Shown here piece by piece: positions 50,047-58,129 of a DNA stretch of 64,000 bases. The stretch lies in NCBI RefSeq assembly GCF_024519315.1, contig NZ_JANIIC010000055.1, positions 17,317 through 81,316 of the forward strand. The letters run 5' to 3'. This DNA is from Streptomyces malaysiensis subsp. samsunensis. Its GTDB lineage: Bacteria > Actinomycetota > Actinomycetes > Streptomycetales > Streptomycetaceae. How positions within the stretch are numbered: the stretch's first letter is position 1; the number at the start of each line of letters is the position of its first letter. The notes under the pieces were generated by a model. It did no database searches and was not told where the DNA came from. It saw only the letters and a program-made list of their open reading frames with translations. The translations under genes and the position numbers were made by a program.

Positions 50047-50327
50047 CCCGCCGGGCCATGGGCAGTCGGCACATCCGCCCATGGACGGCCGATACGTCGG
50101 CCCATCGATGCCTGACACGTCGGCCGACGGGCGGCTGACACTCCAGTCCGCCGACGGCTGACACTCCAGCCCGACGCCTGACGCGCCGGCCGGAGCCGAC
50201 GCGTCAGCCGGAGCGGCTCTTCCGGCCCGCGGTCTGGACCGGAAGGGCCTGGCCACCGTGGTCCCCCGGGGGCTCGCGCCGATGGCGTGCGGGGCGGGTA
50301 CCCAGCGATGCCCGGTTCATCACGTGG
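50047..50327. other. Intergenic repeats after the GAF-ANTAR gene
   Basis: CGGCTGACACTCCAG recurs twice (near 50131 and 50155) and GACGGCTGAC also spans the gene's own stop, so the stop-codon region is again echoed downstream. GCCGACGCGTCAGCCGG near 50197 is a further related patch. No gene is visible. Confidence 0.5.
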
Positions 50328-50615
50328 TCAGCCGGTCTTGGGCAGGGCGTGCGGGGCGTGGGCCCTGACCGCCTCCATCAGCTCTCCGATCGACGGATTC
50401 ACCATGCCCCGGCCCGCCACCGTCACGGTCGGCACGGTCTCGTTCCCGTCCGCGATCAGCCGGACGAGCTCGGCCGCCTCCGGATCCCGCCAGATGTTCA
50501 CCTCGGTGTATCGCAGCCGGGTGAAGCGCAGTCGCAGCCGCAGCCGGATGCAGAACGGGCACATGGGCCGCCAGTACACCACCACACCGTCACGGTCCGC
50601 ATGGTCCGCCGTCAC
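50328..50615 (-). CDS. Glutaredoxin-like (mycoredoxin-type) protein
   Basis: 95 residues and one thioredoxin fold: VVVYWRPMCPFCIRLRLRLR with a CPFC active site near residue 18, the cis-Pro loop ETVPTVTVAGRGMVNPS near 60, and a final helix. In actinobacteria such proteins use mycothiol to reduce disulphides. The start is GTG 50615, directly after a strong GGAGGGG site; the frame is open further upstream without support. Confidence 0.88.
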   Translation of the reverse strand: MTADHADRDGVVVYWRPMCPFCIRLRLRLRFTRLRYTEVNIWRDPEAAELVRLIADGNETVPTVTVAGRGMVNPSIGELMEAVRAHAPHALPKTG

Positions 50616-50746
50616 CGGATCCCCTCCCTCAGCCACCGCGGGGGTCGCACCGAGCGTACCCGTGCCCGTGCTGGCTCCCGGAGGCCCTGGCGGGGAAGTG
50701 GGCATGCGTGCCATCTCGCCGAGCCCCGGCCGGGGCGGGCCGTCCG

Positions 50747-51270
50747 TCAGACGGTGGTGACGGTGAACAGCCCGCCGTCGGGGTCGCGCAGAATCGCCTG
50801 ATGGCCCGTGGCGGACGCGGCCGGCGCGAGGGCGACGGTGCCACCGGCGGCGCGGGCCGCCGCCACGGCGGCCGTCACATCGGGGACGCGGAAGTGGACG
50901 TACCAGCGCGGCCGGACCCGGGGGTCGGGGGCCTGCTCGACGGCGCCGCCGTGGACCACGGCCGGCTTGCGCCCCGCCTCGCGCACGATCACCTCGTCGT
51001 TCTCGTACTCCACGGAGCAACTGGCGTCCGGGGACGCCCAGCCGAAGACCTCGCCGTAGAAGAGGGCGGCCGCGAACGCGTCACGGGTCCGCAGCTCCAG
51101 CCAGGCCGGGGCGCTGTCCGGATTCGACGGCCAGCCGGGCAGCGCCTCCCCCGCCCAGAAGCCGAAGACGGCGCCGTCGGGGTCGGCGGCCAGCGCGGCG
51201 CGGCGACCCGGACCGAACGGGAGCGGGCCGACGCCTACGGTGCCGCCCCGCTCATGGATCCGTGCCGCGG
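50747..51270 (-). pseudogene. N-terminally truncated two-domain VOC-family protein
   Basis: The frame begins inside the end of the FUSC gene and shows the last strand of a first glyoxalase/VOC domain (RRAALAADPDGAVFGFWAGEALPGWP). The complete second domain follows (APAWLELRTRDAFAAALFYGEVFGW to HQAILRDPDGGLFTVTTV). About 80 residues of domain 1 and the start codon are missing, and no start codon with a ribosome site is near. It looks like a deletion that fused it to the 3' end of the FUSC gene. Expression by read-through and internal start is possible but not supported. Confidence 0.65.
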
Positions 51271-52428
51271 CCAGGTGTCCGGCGCGAGGTGATGCCAGAT
51301 GTTCTGAGCCTGGATCAGCAGGGTGCCGAGAACGGCGGTGGTGGCGGTGGAGACGCCGCGCGCGTCGCCGAGTTCCTTGTGCAGGGCGCCGTGGCGCCGT
51401 TCCACCGAGTTCAGCGCCTCGTCCAGCCGGGCGCGGGTTTCCCCTGGGGCGGAGGGCGGACAGATCAGATCCGCCCGGGCCCCGCACGCGGCCGCCAGGT
51501 CGCACAGGAGCCGGCCGTACTCGCCGAGCGCCTGCTGATCGGGGGCGGGAACGGTGCGGTGTTCGTCGGCGATATCGGTCATGGTGGTGGTGACCCCGCC
51601 GATCTGAGCGACGATCGCTCCCCACCGCTGGTCCTCGCTCTCGGCGGGAAGCGGCAGCGGTTTCCCGCGCGACCTCCGCGGCAGCCCGGGATTGAGCCGG
51701 AGGCTCTCATGGCTCCACAGCCGCGCGGATCGCAGGCTCTCCAGCCGCTGTTGGAGACGGTCGGACAGCCGCCGCCAGTCGGCGGCCGTCTCCTCCGACC
51801 AGTCCTCATGGACCAGCCCCTCGGCCATGCGGGCGAGGGCCTCCCGCACACCGTGCGCCAGACCACCGAGGTTCTCCCGTACGTCCCGCAGATGGACCGG
51901 CGGCAGGACCAGCGCGTTGACCGCGATACCGATCGCGGCCCCCAGCACCGCTTGCAGCAGCCGATGGGAGACCGTGAGGCCGGACACCGGGACCGAGGTG
52001 AGCGTGAACAGCGAGGTGGTGGGCCCGTAGATGCCCTGGTCGCCGAGGCGGGGCCAGTTGCTGAGCAGCATCACGAGCGGCAGCACCAGGGCCACCGAGG
52101 CCAGGGTGTTCCCCGTCAGGGCCTCGGCCGCCGCCGCCAGCAGCGTGCCGGCGGCGATGGCCACCAGTTGCTGCAACCCCTTGAACAGCGAGCGGTAGAC
52201 GGTGGCTTGAACCAGGACCACCGCCACCCACGGCGCCATCAGGGCCACCGGATCCCTCAGCCACCACCCCGAGACCGCCCAGGCGAGCGTGGCCGCCGCG
52301 GCCGCCTTCAGCGACTGTACGAGCAGGTCCCGCTCCCGCCCCGGCCCCCGCCACGCCCGGACCACGGCGTCCGTGATCCCCCGGGTTCCGGCCCGCACCA
52401 CATACAGCTGCTCGATCACATGCCCCAT
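51235..52428 (-). CDS. FUSC-family membrane protein (aromatic-acid-exporter-like)
   Basis: 397 residues. Six or so hydrophobic helices fill about 25-180 (LKAAAAATLAWAVSGWWL, ALMAPWVAVVLVQATVYRSL, LVAIAAGTLLAAAAEALTG). A long cytoplasmic helical domain follows. This matches FUSC/ArAE-type transporters, which export small aromatic acids or drugs. The start is ATG 52428 (MGHVIEQLYVV). The final residues after IWHHLAP (DTWPRHGSMSGAAP) overlap the VOC remnant and may be replacement sequence from a deletion. Confidence 0.82.
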   Translation of the reverse strand: MGHVIEQLYVVRAGTRGITDAVVRAWRGPGRERDLLVQSLKAAAAATLAWAVSGWWLRDPVALMAPWVAVVLVQATVYRSLFKGLQQLVAIAAGTLLAAAAEALTGNTLASVALVLPLVMLLSNWPRLGDQGIYGPTTSLFTLTSVPVSGLTVSHRLLQAVLGAAIGIAVNALVLPPVHLRDVRENLGGLAHGVREALARMAEGLVHEDWSEETAADWRRLSDRLQQRLESLRSARLWSHESLRLNPGLPRRSRGKPLPLPAESEDQRWGAIVAQIGGVTTTMTDIADEHRTVPAPDQQALGEYGRLLCDLAAACGARADLICPPSAPGETRARLDEALNSVERRHGALHKELGDARGVSTATTAVLGTLLIQAQNIWHHLAPDTWPRHGSMSGAAP

Positions 52429-52561
52429 GGCGTAGTGGGTTCCTGGGACGCGATTCCTTATGCATGGCCGTAGGCATGGCTGTCCGGATGGCCGCATGCG
52501 CGGCCGTATGGATGGCTGCATGGACGGCGGTGCGGGCCGGAGCCGTCGGGCCCAGGCCCGT

Positions 52562-53428
52562 TCAGCCCGTGGCCAGCAGCAGTGTCCCCACCAGGGCGAG
52601 CCCGGCGCCCGTGGCCTGGACCACGCGCAGCCGCTCGCCGAGCAGTCCGCGGGCCGCGAGGGCGGTCACCACCGGGTAGAGGGAGGCGAGCACCGCGGCG
52701 ACGGTGACCGGCCCGTGGTGGGCGGCGAGGTTGTACGTGCCGTTCGCGGCCACGTCGGCGAGGCCCACGAAGGCGAGCGCGGGCAGCGACGCCCACACCA
52801 CGCCCATCCCGCCCTCGGGCAGCCCCGGATTGCCGCGCCGTACGGAGGCCAGGAGCGCGCCACCGCCGACCACCACATTGCACACCCGCTGCACGAACAG
52901 CGCGAGGAAGAGCCCGGTCAGGGTGTTCGACGCCTCGGCGATCAGCGCCATCACCGAGCCGAAGCCCAGCGCGGCCACCAGGGTGAGCAGCAGCGTCTGC
53001 CGCTGGACGGGCACACCGCCGGTCTGCGGACCGCTGGCCAGGACCACGCCCGCCACCGCCACCACGACCCCCGAGACCTGGAGCAGACCGGGCCGCTCGC
53101 CGAGCACCAGCGCCACACAGAGCGGCACGGTGACCCCGCCGAGCGCGCCGAGCGGGGAGACGACGCCCATCGGGCCGAGCGCGAGGGCCCGGTAGAAGCA
53201 CAGCATCGCGGCCGGTCCGACCACACCGGCCGCCGCGGCGAACCACAGCTGTGGGCCCGCCTCGGACCATCCGCCGGTGGCCACCACGATGGCGCCGAGG
53301 ACGGTCACCGCGATGAGCTGGGAGACGACGACCACGGTGAGCGCGGGCGTGCGCCGGGTGAGCAACCCTCCGCCGAAGTCGGCCAGCCCCCAGAGCAGGC
53401 TGGTGGCGAGAGCGAAGAGTGCGGACAT
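52562..53428 (-). CDS. EamA/DMT-family transporter
   Basis: 288 residues, ten hydrophobic helices in two repeats (SALFALATSLLWGLADFGGGLL opening the first, ALGFGSVMALIAEASNTLTGLF the second), with the end ALAARGLLGERLRVVQATGAGLALVGTLLLA typical of EamA. Such carriers export amino acids, purines or drugs. It is divergent from an XRE-cupin regulator with palindromes between them, so the regulator probably controls it. Confidence 0.88.
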   Translation of the reverse strand: MSALFALATSLLWGLADFGGGLLTRRTPALTVVVVSQLIAVTVLGAIVVATGGWSEAGPQLWFAAAAGVVGPAAMLCFYRALALGPMGVVSPLGALGGVTVPLCVALVLGERPGLLQVSGVVVAVAGVVLASGPQTGGVPVQRQTLLLTLVAALGFGSVMALIAEASNTLTGLFLALFVQRVCNVVVGGGALLASVRRGNPGLPEGGMGVVWASLPALAFVGLADVAANGTYNLAAHHGPVTVAAVLASLYPVVTALAARGLLGERLRVVQATGAGLALVGTLLLATG

Positions 53429-53476
53429 GGGGAAACCTCGCCGTACAGTGTGGTGAACGTGGGAGTGCAGCCCACA

Positions 53477-53516
53477 GTAGTTCAGTGCACTCGACTACGC
53501 CATTCAATATTTTGAA
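53477..53516. promoter_or_regulatory. Palindromes between EamA and XRE-cupin genes
   Basis: Two inverted repeats: GTAGT with ACTAC (53477-53498) enclosing AGTGCACT, and TTCAA with TTGAA around TATT (53503-53516), 12 nt before the regulator's GTG. The second lies in a short A+T-rich patch. Likely operator for the XRE-cupin protein acting on both genes. Confidence 0.6.
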
Positions 53517-53527
53517 CGGAACGGATC

Positions 53528-54100
53528 GTGACGGACCTCGATCAGCTCACGCAGTCGCTCGGCCGCAACCTCAAACGGTGGCGCAATGAACGCGGCTTCA
53601 CCCTCGACGCCCTCGCGGCCCGCTCCGGGGTCAGCCGGGGCATGATCATCCAGATTGAGCAGGCCCGTACGAATCCGAGCGTCGGCACCACGGTCAAGCT
53701 CGCCGACGCGCTCGGCGTGAGCATCACCACCCTGCTCGACTACGAGCAGGGGCCGCGGGTGACCATCGTCCCTCCCGACCAGGCGGTGCGGATGTGGTCC
53801 ACCGAGGCGGGCAGCTACACCGCACTGCTCGTCGGCACCGAGGCGGACGGTCCGCTGGAGATGTGGGAGTGGCGGCTGATGCCCGGCGACGAGAGCGTCT
53901 CCGATCCGCATCCGTCCGGCACGGTCGAGCTGATCCATGTGACGACGGGCGAGCTCACCCTGGTCATCGGCGGTGAGACACACCCCGTCCCGGCCGGCAC
54001 CTCCGCGGGGTTCGAGGCGAACACCCCGCACTCCTACCGCAACGACGGGACGGTGCCGGTGGAGATGACCATGGCGGTGTCGGTACCGCCCGCGCGCTGA
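53528..54100 (+). CDS. XRE-family regulator with cupin sensor domain
   Basis: 190 residues. Helix-turn-helix at about 12-66 (LGRNLKRWRNERGFTLDALAARSGVSRGMIIQIEQARTNPSVGTTVKLADAL). Cupin_2 domain at about 105-185 (EMWEWRLMPGDESVSDPHPSGTVELIHVTTGELTLVIGGE, then VPAGTSAGFEANTPHSYRN). The GTG start at 53528 is 99 nt from the divergent EamA exporter gene; a regulator-exporter pair of this kind usually responds to an amino acid, polyamine or toxic metabolite. Confidence 0.9.
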   Translation: MTDLDQLTQSLGRNLKRWRNERGFTLDALAARSGVSRGMIIQIEQARTNPSVGTTVKLADALGVSITTLLDYEQGPRVTIVPPDQAVRMWSTEAGSYTALLVGTEADGPLEMWEWRLMPGDESVSDPHPSGTVELIHVTTGELTLVIGGETHPVPAGTSAGFEANTPHSYRNDGTVPVEMTMAVSVPPAR

Positions 54101-54155
54101 GTCCGCCGTACCCGGCTCGGCCCCTCGCACCCCGCCCGACTGCTAGTTTGGCGGC

Positions 54156-54710
54156 ATGAGTACGCCGATGGATGCCTTCGACGAGGTCCGTCCCGCCGTC
54201 GAGTGCCTTGACCTGCTGACCGCCCCCGTCGCCGACGCGCTGCGCACCTGGCGTGGCTCGGAGCCGGTGGAGCGGGTGCTGTTCGTGGACACGGACCCGG
54301 ACAAGGCCGACACCGCCGTACTCGTCGAGAACTACGGCTCCTGGCTGCTGGAGCAGTCCGCCAACTGTGTGGTGGTCGCGGGCAAACGGGGCGGTGAGAC
54401 CACCCTGGCCGCCTGTCTGGTCCTGGCCCACACCCGCGTGGACGTCAACGGCGTGGTCCGCCGCCACCTCGGCGCGCGCAAGGCGTCGTTCGCCCCGATG
54501 GACACGGCCACGGGCGAGAGCGGCATGGAATTCGGCGGCATCACCCCGATCGGCCTGCCCGCCGCCTGGCCGCTCCTGGTGGACGCCGCCGTGGCCGACA
54601 TCCCCTACGCGCTCATCGGCAGCGGCGGCCGGCGCGGCAAGCTCATCGTCCCGGGCAAGCTGCTCGCCGGACTGCCGGGCGCGGCCGTCCTGGAGGGTCT
54701 CGGCGCCTGA
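54156..54710 (+). CDS. YbaK/EbsC-type aminoacyl-tRNA deacylase
   Basis: 184 residues. The YbaK/ProX-editing fold is seen in KADTAVLVENYGSWLLEQSANCVVVAGKRGGETTLAACLVLAHTRVDVNGVVRRHLGARKASFAP with the conserved Lys, then GGITPIGLPAAWPLLVDAAVAD and IGSGGRRGKLIVPGKLL. These enzymes clear mischarged aminoacyl-tRNA. ATG 54156, stand-alone gene. Confidence 0.85.
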   Translation: MSTPMDAFDEVRPAVECLDLLTAPVADALRTWRGSEPVERVLFVDTDPDKADTAVLVENYGSWLLEQSANCVVVAGKRGGETTLAACLVLAHTRVDVNGVVRRHLGARKASFAPMDTATGESGMEFGGITPIGLPAAWPLLVDAAVADIPYALIGSGGRRGKLIVPGKLLAGLPGAAVLEGLGA

Positions 54711-54742
54711 ACCGGCCGCGCTCCCGATCCCGGCGCGGTGGC

Positions 54743-55150
54743 TCAGCCCAGCCGGGGGATCTCGATCGCCGGACAGCGATCCATCACCATGTCGAGCCCG
54801 GCGGCGCGGGTGCGCTCGTACGCGGTCGGGTCGATGACGCCGAGCTGGAACCAGACGGCCTTGGCACCGATGGCGACGGCCTCGTCCGCGACCGGGCCCG
54901 CCAGGTCGCTGTTGACGAAGACATCGACCACATCGACGGGGAAGGGGATCTCGGCGAGCGAGCCGTACCCCCGCTCGCCGTGCACCGTCTCGGCCTTCGG
55001 GTGCACGGGCACGATGCGCTTGCCGAAGCGCTGGAGGACGTCGGCGACGCCGTATGCCGCGCGCTGCTGGTTGGACGACAGGCCCACGACGGCCCAGGTG
55101 TCGCCCACCTCGGTGAGGATCTTGCGGACCGTCTCCGCGTCGCCGTACAT
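54743..55150 (-). CDS. CoA-binding-domain protein (YccU-like)
   Basis: 135 residues and one Rossmann-type CoA-binding domain: TWAVVGLSSNQQRAAYGVADVLQRFGKRIVPVHPKAETVHGE near 20-60, VDVVDVFVNSDLAGPVADEAVAIGAKAVWFQLGVID near 75-110, ending MDRCPAIEIPRLG. The function of these small proteins is uncertain; they bind CoA or related nucleotides. The start is ATG 55150, preceded by a perfect GGAGG site. Confidence 0.88.
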   Translation of the reverse strand: MYGDAETVRKILTEVGDTWAVVGLSSNQQRAAYGVADVLQRFGKRIVPVHPKAETVHGERGYGSLAEIPFPVDVVDVFVNSDLAGPVADEAVAIGAKAVWFQLGVIDPTAYERTRAAGLDMVMDRCPAIEIPRLG

Positions 55151-55293
55151 GCTTGCCTCCTGCGGGTGGGACAGACAACCTGTCCGCCACAACGAGCATC
55201 ACATTCCAGGGATTCCCATCGAGGCGCGGTCCGCGTCGACGGCGACACTTCGTCGCCAGTGTGAGCGGCGCGGCTGAGCACAGGACGCCTCCT

Positions 55294-56253
55294 TCAGCTT
55301 CCGTTCGCGGCCGAGCGTGGTGGCTGCCGTGCCTGGTTCCGGAACTGTGCGGGCGATGAGCCGACCACACGGCGGAACGCGGTGCTGAACGCGCTCTCGG
55401 ACAGGTAGCCCGTGGCCCGTGCGAGCTCGGAGATCGACAGAGCGTCGCGGGCGAGGGCATCGCGCGCGAGACTCATGCGCCATTGGATCAGGTACTCCAA
55501 CGGCGGGACCCCGACGTGGTTCTTGAAGGAGTGGGCGAACGCCGAACGCGACATATGGCTGATCTCGGCGAGCTCCTTGAGGTTCCAGGGGTGGGCCACG
55601 TCCGCGTGCACCGCACGCAGGGCGGCACCGATGCCGTCCTCGTTCAGGGCGCCCAGCCAGCCGGTGGGCCGGTCTGTCTGACTGGCGTGAGCACGCAGCA
55701 TGTGCACGAGCAGGATCTGTGCGAGGTGGTTCTGCACCAGCGGGCCGCCGGCGGCGGCGACCCCGACCTCGGTGGCCAGGAGATCGATCAGCTGCGCGAG
55801 CCGCCCGCCATGAGGATCGCCCACGCGGACGATCACGAGCGGCGGCAGAAGATCGGTCAGGAGGGCCGCGTTCCTGTCGTCGAACGCGATGTGCCCGACG
55901 CAGAGGTAGAGGTCTTCCTCGGACTCCGAGCCGATCCGCACGAACCCGTCCTGGGCACCGGCCCACACCGGCGCCGCGGGGCGCGGGCTTGCGTCGAGCG
56001 TGCTGGCCAGCACGTAAGGAGGGGGGTTGCCCAGCATGAAGGTGTCACCCTCCCGCAGAAGCACCGGCTCATGCCCATCGAGGATCAACCAGCACGTGCC
56101 GCGCACGAGGCCCCCGATCCGCACGTGCAAGAACGTGTCGAAGCGCAAAGCCCACTCTCCCGCGGCCCGGAGGCTGGGCCCGATCACCGTGCGGGGCCTG
56201 AGCAGGCCGATCGCGTCAGCCACTGGATCCCGAAAGCCGAGCACCGACGACAC
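55294..56253 (-). CDS. AraC-family regulator with cupin domain
   Basis: 319 residues. The N-terminal cupin_6 domain (about 1-190; TCWLILDGHEPVLLREGDTFMLGNPPPYVL) is followed by two AraC helix-turn-helix motifs: HPWNLKELAEISHMSRSAFAHSFKNHVGVPPLEYLIQWRM near 225 and SISELARATGYLSESAFSTAFRRVVGSSPAQFR near 272. It is divergent from an SDR gene 113 nt away, which is the standard arrangement for a regulator activating its neighbour. Confidence 0.9.
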   Translation of the reverse strand: MSSVLGFRDPVADAIGLLRPRTVIGPSLRAAGEWALRFDTFLHVRIGGLVRGTCWLILDGHEPVLLREGDTFMLGNPPPYVLASTLDASPRPAAPVWAGAQDGFVRIGSESEEDLYLCVGHIAFDDRNAALLTDLLPPLVIVRVGDPHGGRLAQLIDLLATEVGVAAAGGPLVQNHLAQILLVHMLRAHASQTDRPTGWLGALNEDGIGAALRAVHADVAHPWNLKELAEISHMSRSAFAHSFKNHVGVPPLEYLIQWRMSLARDALARDALSISELARATGYLSESAFSTAFRRVVGSSPAQFRNQARQPPRSAANGS

Positions 56254-56366
56254 CTCCTGGACGATACGTAAAGGATGCCGGACTCTCTATCGTGGATAGT
56301 GTCCCCGAGCTGTCGCACTCTCGACGTCGAACGGATCGGCATCGAGAAAGTGATGGAGACACCCAC

Positions 56367-57119
56367 ATGGGACAGCTGGAAGGCAAGACGTCGGTGGTCA
56401 CCGGGGGCAGCACCGGTATCGGTCTGGCCACCGCCGTACGGCTGGCGGACGAGGGCGCGTATGTGTTCGTCACCGGCCGACGCGAGGCCGAACTGGAGGC
56501 CGCCGTCAAGACCATCGGAGCGGACCGGGCCACCGCGGTCGTCGGCGACATCTCGAAGCCGGAGGACCTGGACCGGCTCTACGAGGCGGTCCAGGCGCGA
56601 GGCAAGGGTTTGGACGTGCTCGTGGCGAACGCGGCGGTCGGTGCGTTCGTGACGCTGGAACAGACCACCGAGGAGCACTTCGACCAGACCTTCGCGGTCA
56701 ACGTCCGAGGCACGCTGTTCACCGTGCAGAAGGCGTTGCCGCTGCTCAACGACGGAGCCTCGATCGTCCTGGTCGGTTCGACGGCCGGCGACCGTGGAGT
56801 AGAGGCGTTCGGCGCGTACGCGGCGTCGAAGGCGGCCGTCCGGTCCTTCGCGCGGACGTGGTCCAACGAGCTCAAGGACCGTGGCATCCGGGTCAACGTG
56901 GTCTCGCCGGCATGGATCGAGACTCCCGGGGGCACCGCCGCTTTCGGTGACGAGGAGACCGCCCGGGCCGTCAAGGAGAATGTCGCCGCGACCGTGGCCA
57001 AGGGCCGCATGGGTCAGCCCGAGGAGGCCGCCGCAGTCGTGGCCTTCCTGGCCTCGGAACAGAGCAGCTACGTCGTCGGCGCGAACATCTACGTCGACGG
57101 TGGCACGAACCAGATCTGA
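56367..57119 (+). CDS. Short-chain dehydrogenase/reductase (SDR)
   Basis: 250 residues, classical SDR. Cofactor motif TGGSTGIG near residue 12, NAAVG near 86, catalytic Ser in VLVGSTAGD near 136, and YAASK (Tyr, Lys) near 149. The end GANIYVDGGTNQI is typical. Arg in TGRREAE after the second strand suggests NADPH. The start is ATG 56367 (MGQLEGK) with GGAGA upstream. Likely controlled by the divergent AraC regulator. Substrate unknown. Confidence 0.92.
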   Translation: MGQLEGKTSVVTGGSTGIGLATAVRLADEGAYVFVTGRREAELEAAVKTIGADRATAVVGDISKPEDLDRLYEAVQARGKGLDVLVANAAVGAFVTLEQTTEEHFDQTFAVNVRGTLFTVQKALPLLNDGASIVLVGSTAGDRGVEAFGAYAASKAAVRSFARTWSNELKDRGIRVNVVSPAWIETPGGTAAFGDEETARAVKENVAATVAKGRMGQPEEAAAVVAFLASEQSSYVVGANIYVDGGTNQI

Positions 57120-57302
57120 GCAGGATGCAGACCTTGGGGCTGCGGCTCTGCCGGTGGTTGTCGTGCGCGGTCAGGATCACAAGGACGGCCGGCTGGGTTA
57201 CGGCTGATGGTCCGAAGTGCCCCGACCTCGCAGCCCAGTTGCGCCTCACGGACGCCGATGGCCACGCCTGACCAGCTCGCCTGAACGCCCACGACCGACG
57301 CT

Positions 57303-57350
57303 AGTTGACGCGTCAATCATCTGGCATCTAACGTAGATGACGCGTCAACC
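57303..57350 (+). promoter_or_regulatory. Promoter with paired palindromic operators
   Basis: TTGACGCGTCAA (57305-57316) is a perfect 12-bp palindrome, and TGACGCGTCA (57338-57347) repeats its core with centres 32 bp apart, about three helix turns. TTGACG 57305-57310, 16 nt and TCTAAC 57327-57332 form a promoter, so a bound repressor would cover it. It lies about 115 nt before the hydrolase start. Related sites lie at 61319-61375 and 63344-63357. Confidence 0.7.
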
Positions 57351-57463
57351 AAATGGTTTGGGGTCGCCAGGCCGACCATCCCGTATCTGCCTCACTGCGG
57401 GGCATCGAGATGTCGGTGCACTGCCGGAGACCCGCGGACGCAAAGTTCCAGAAGGGGAATCTC

Positions 57464-58120
57464 GTGAGTACTGAGAACAAGGCCGGACTCGGCGCGCTGC
57501 TGACGCCCGAGGAGAGCGTGCTCGCCCTCATCGACCACCAGCCGTTCCAGGTCGCCAACCTGCACAGCCACGAACCGACGATGGTCATCAACAACGCCGT
57601 CGGGCTCGCCAAGGCCGCCAAGGTGTTCGACGTCCCGACCATTCTGACCACCGTTCTGGAGGAGCGCGGTGGCCTTCTTCTCCAGGGTCTCCAGGATGTG
57701 TTCCCGGAGCAGAAGCCGATCAACAGGACCTTCGTCAACACCTGGCAGGACGAGCGCGTCGTGGATGCCGTCAAGGCGACAGGACGCAAGAAGCTGATCA
57801 TCGCCGGCCTCTGGACGGAGGTCTGTGTGGCCATGCCGGCGATACAGGCGGCGGGCGAGGGCTTCGAAGTCTTCGTCGTCACCGACGCGTCGGGCGGTGC
57901 CTCGAAGGAGGCCCATGACATGGCGGTGCGGCGCATGATCCAGGCGGGCGTGACCCCGATCACCTGGATTGCCGTGATGTCCGAGTGGCAGCGCGACTGG
58001 GCCCGTGAGAAGACCGTGCCGGGCATCGTCGAGGTCCTGGCGCAGCACGGCGGTGCCAGCGGTGTGGCCTATGCCTGGGAGACGCAGCTCCTGGCCACGC
58101 CCACCGGAAACGAGACCTGA
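57464..58120 (+). CDS. Isochorismatase-like cysteine hydrolase (YcaC type)
   Basis: 218 residues. The catalytic triad is visible: Asp in VLALIDHQPFQ near residue 22, a basic residue in the INRTFVNTW region near 85 (the usual Lys is not obvious), and Cys in AGLWTEVCVAMPAI near 121. GFEVFVVTDASGGASKEAHD and VTPITWIAVMSEWQRDW match YcaC-like octameric hydrolases of unknown substrate. The start is GTG 57464 with GAAGGGGA upstream. It is the first gene after the paired palindromes. Confidence 0.87.
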   Translation: MSTENKAGLGALLTPEESVLALIDHQPFQVANLHSHEPTMVINNAVGLAKAAKVFDVPTILTTVLEERGGLLLQGLQDVFPEQKPINRTFVNTWQDERVVDAVKATGRKKLIIAGLWTEVCVAMPAIQAAGEGFEVFVVTDASGGASKEAHDMAVRRMIQAGVTPITWIAVMSEWQRDWAREKTVPGIVEVLAQHGGASGVAYAWETQLLATPTGNET

Positions 58121-58129
58121 CATCGCCGC

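Noticed and set aside
52450..52560. Array-like GGATGGC/GCATGG repeats before the EamA gene considered as a CRISPR or regulatory array
   Set aside because: Units are short, irregular and without unique spacers; this is simple-sequence degeneracy and not an array.
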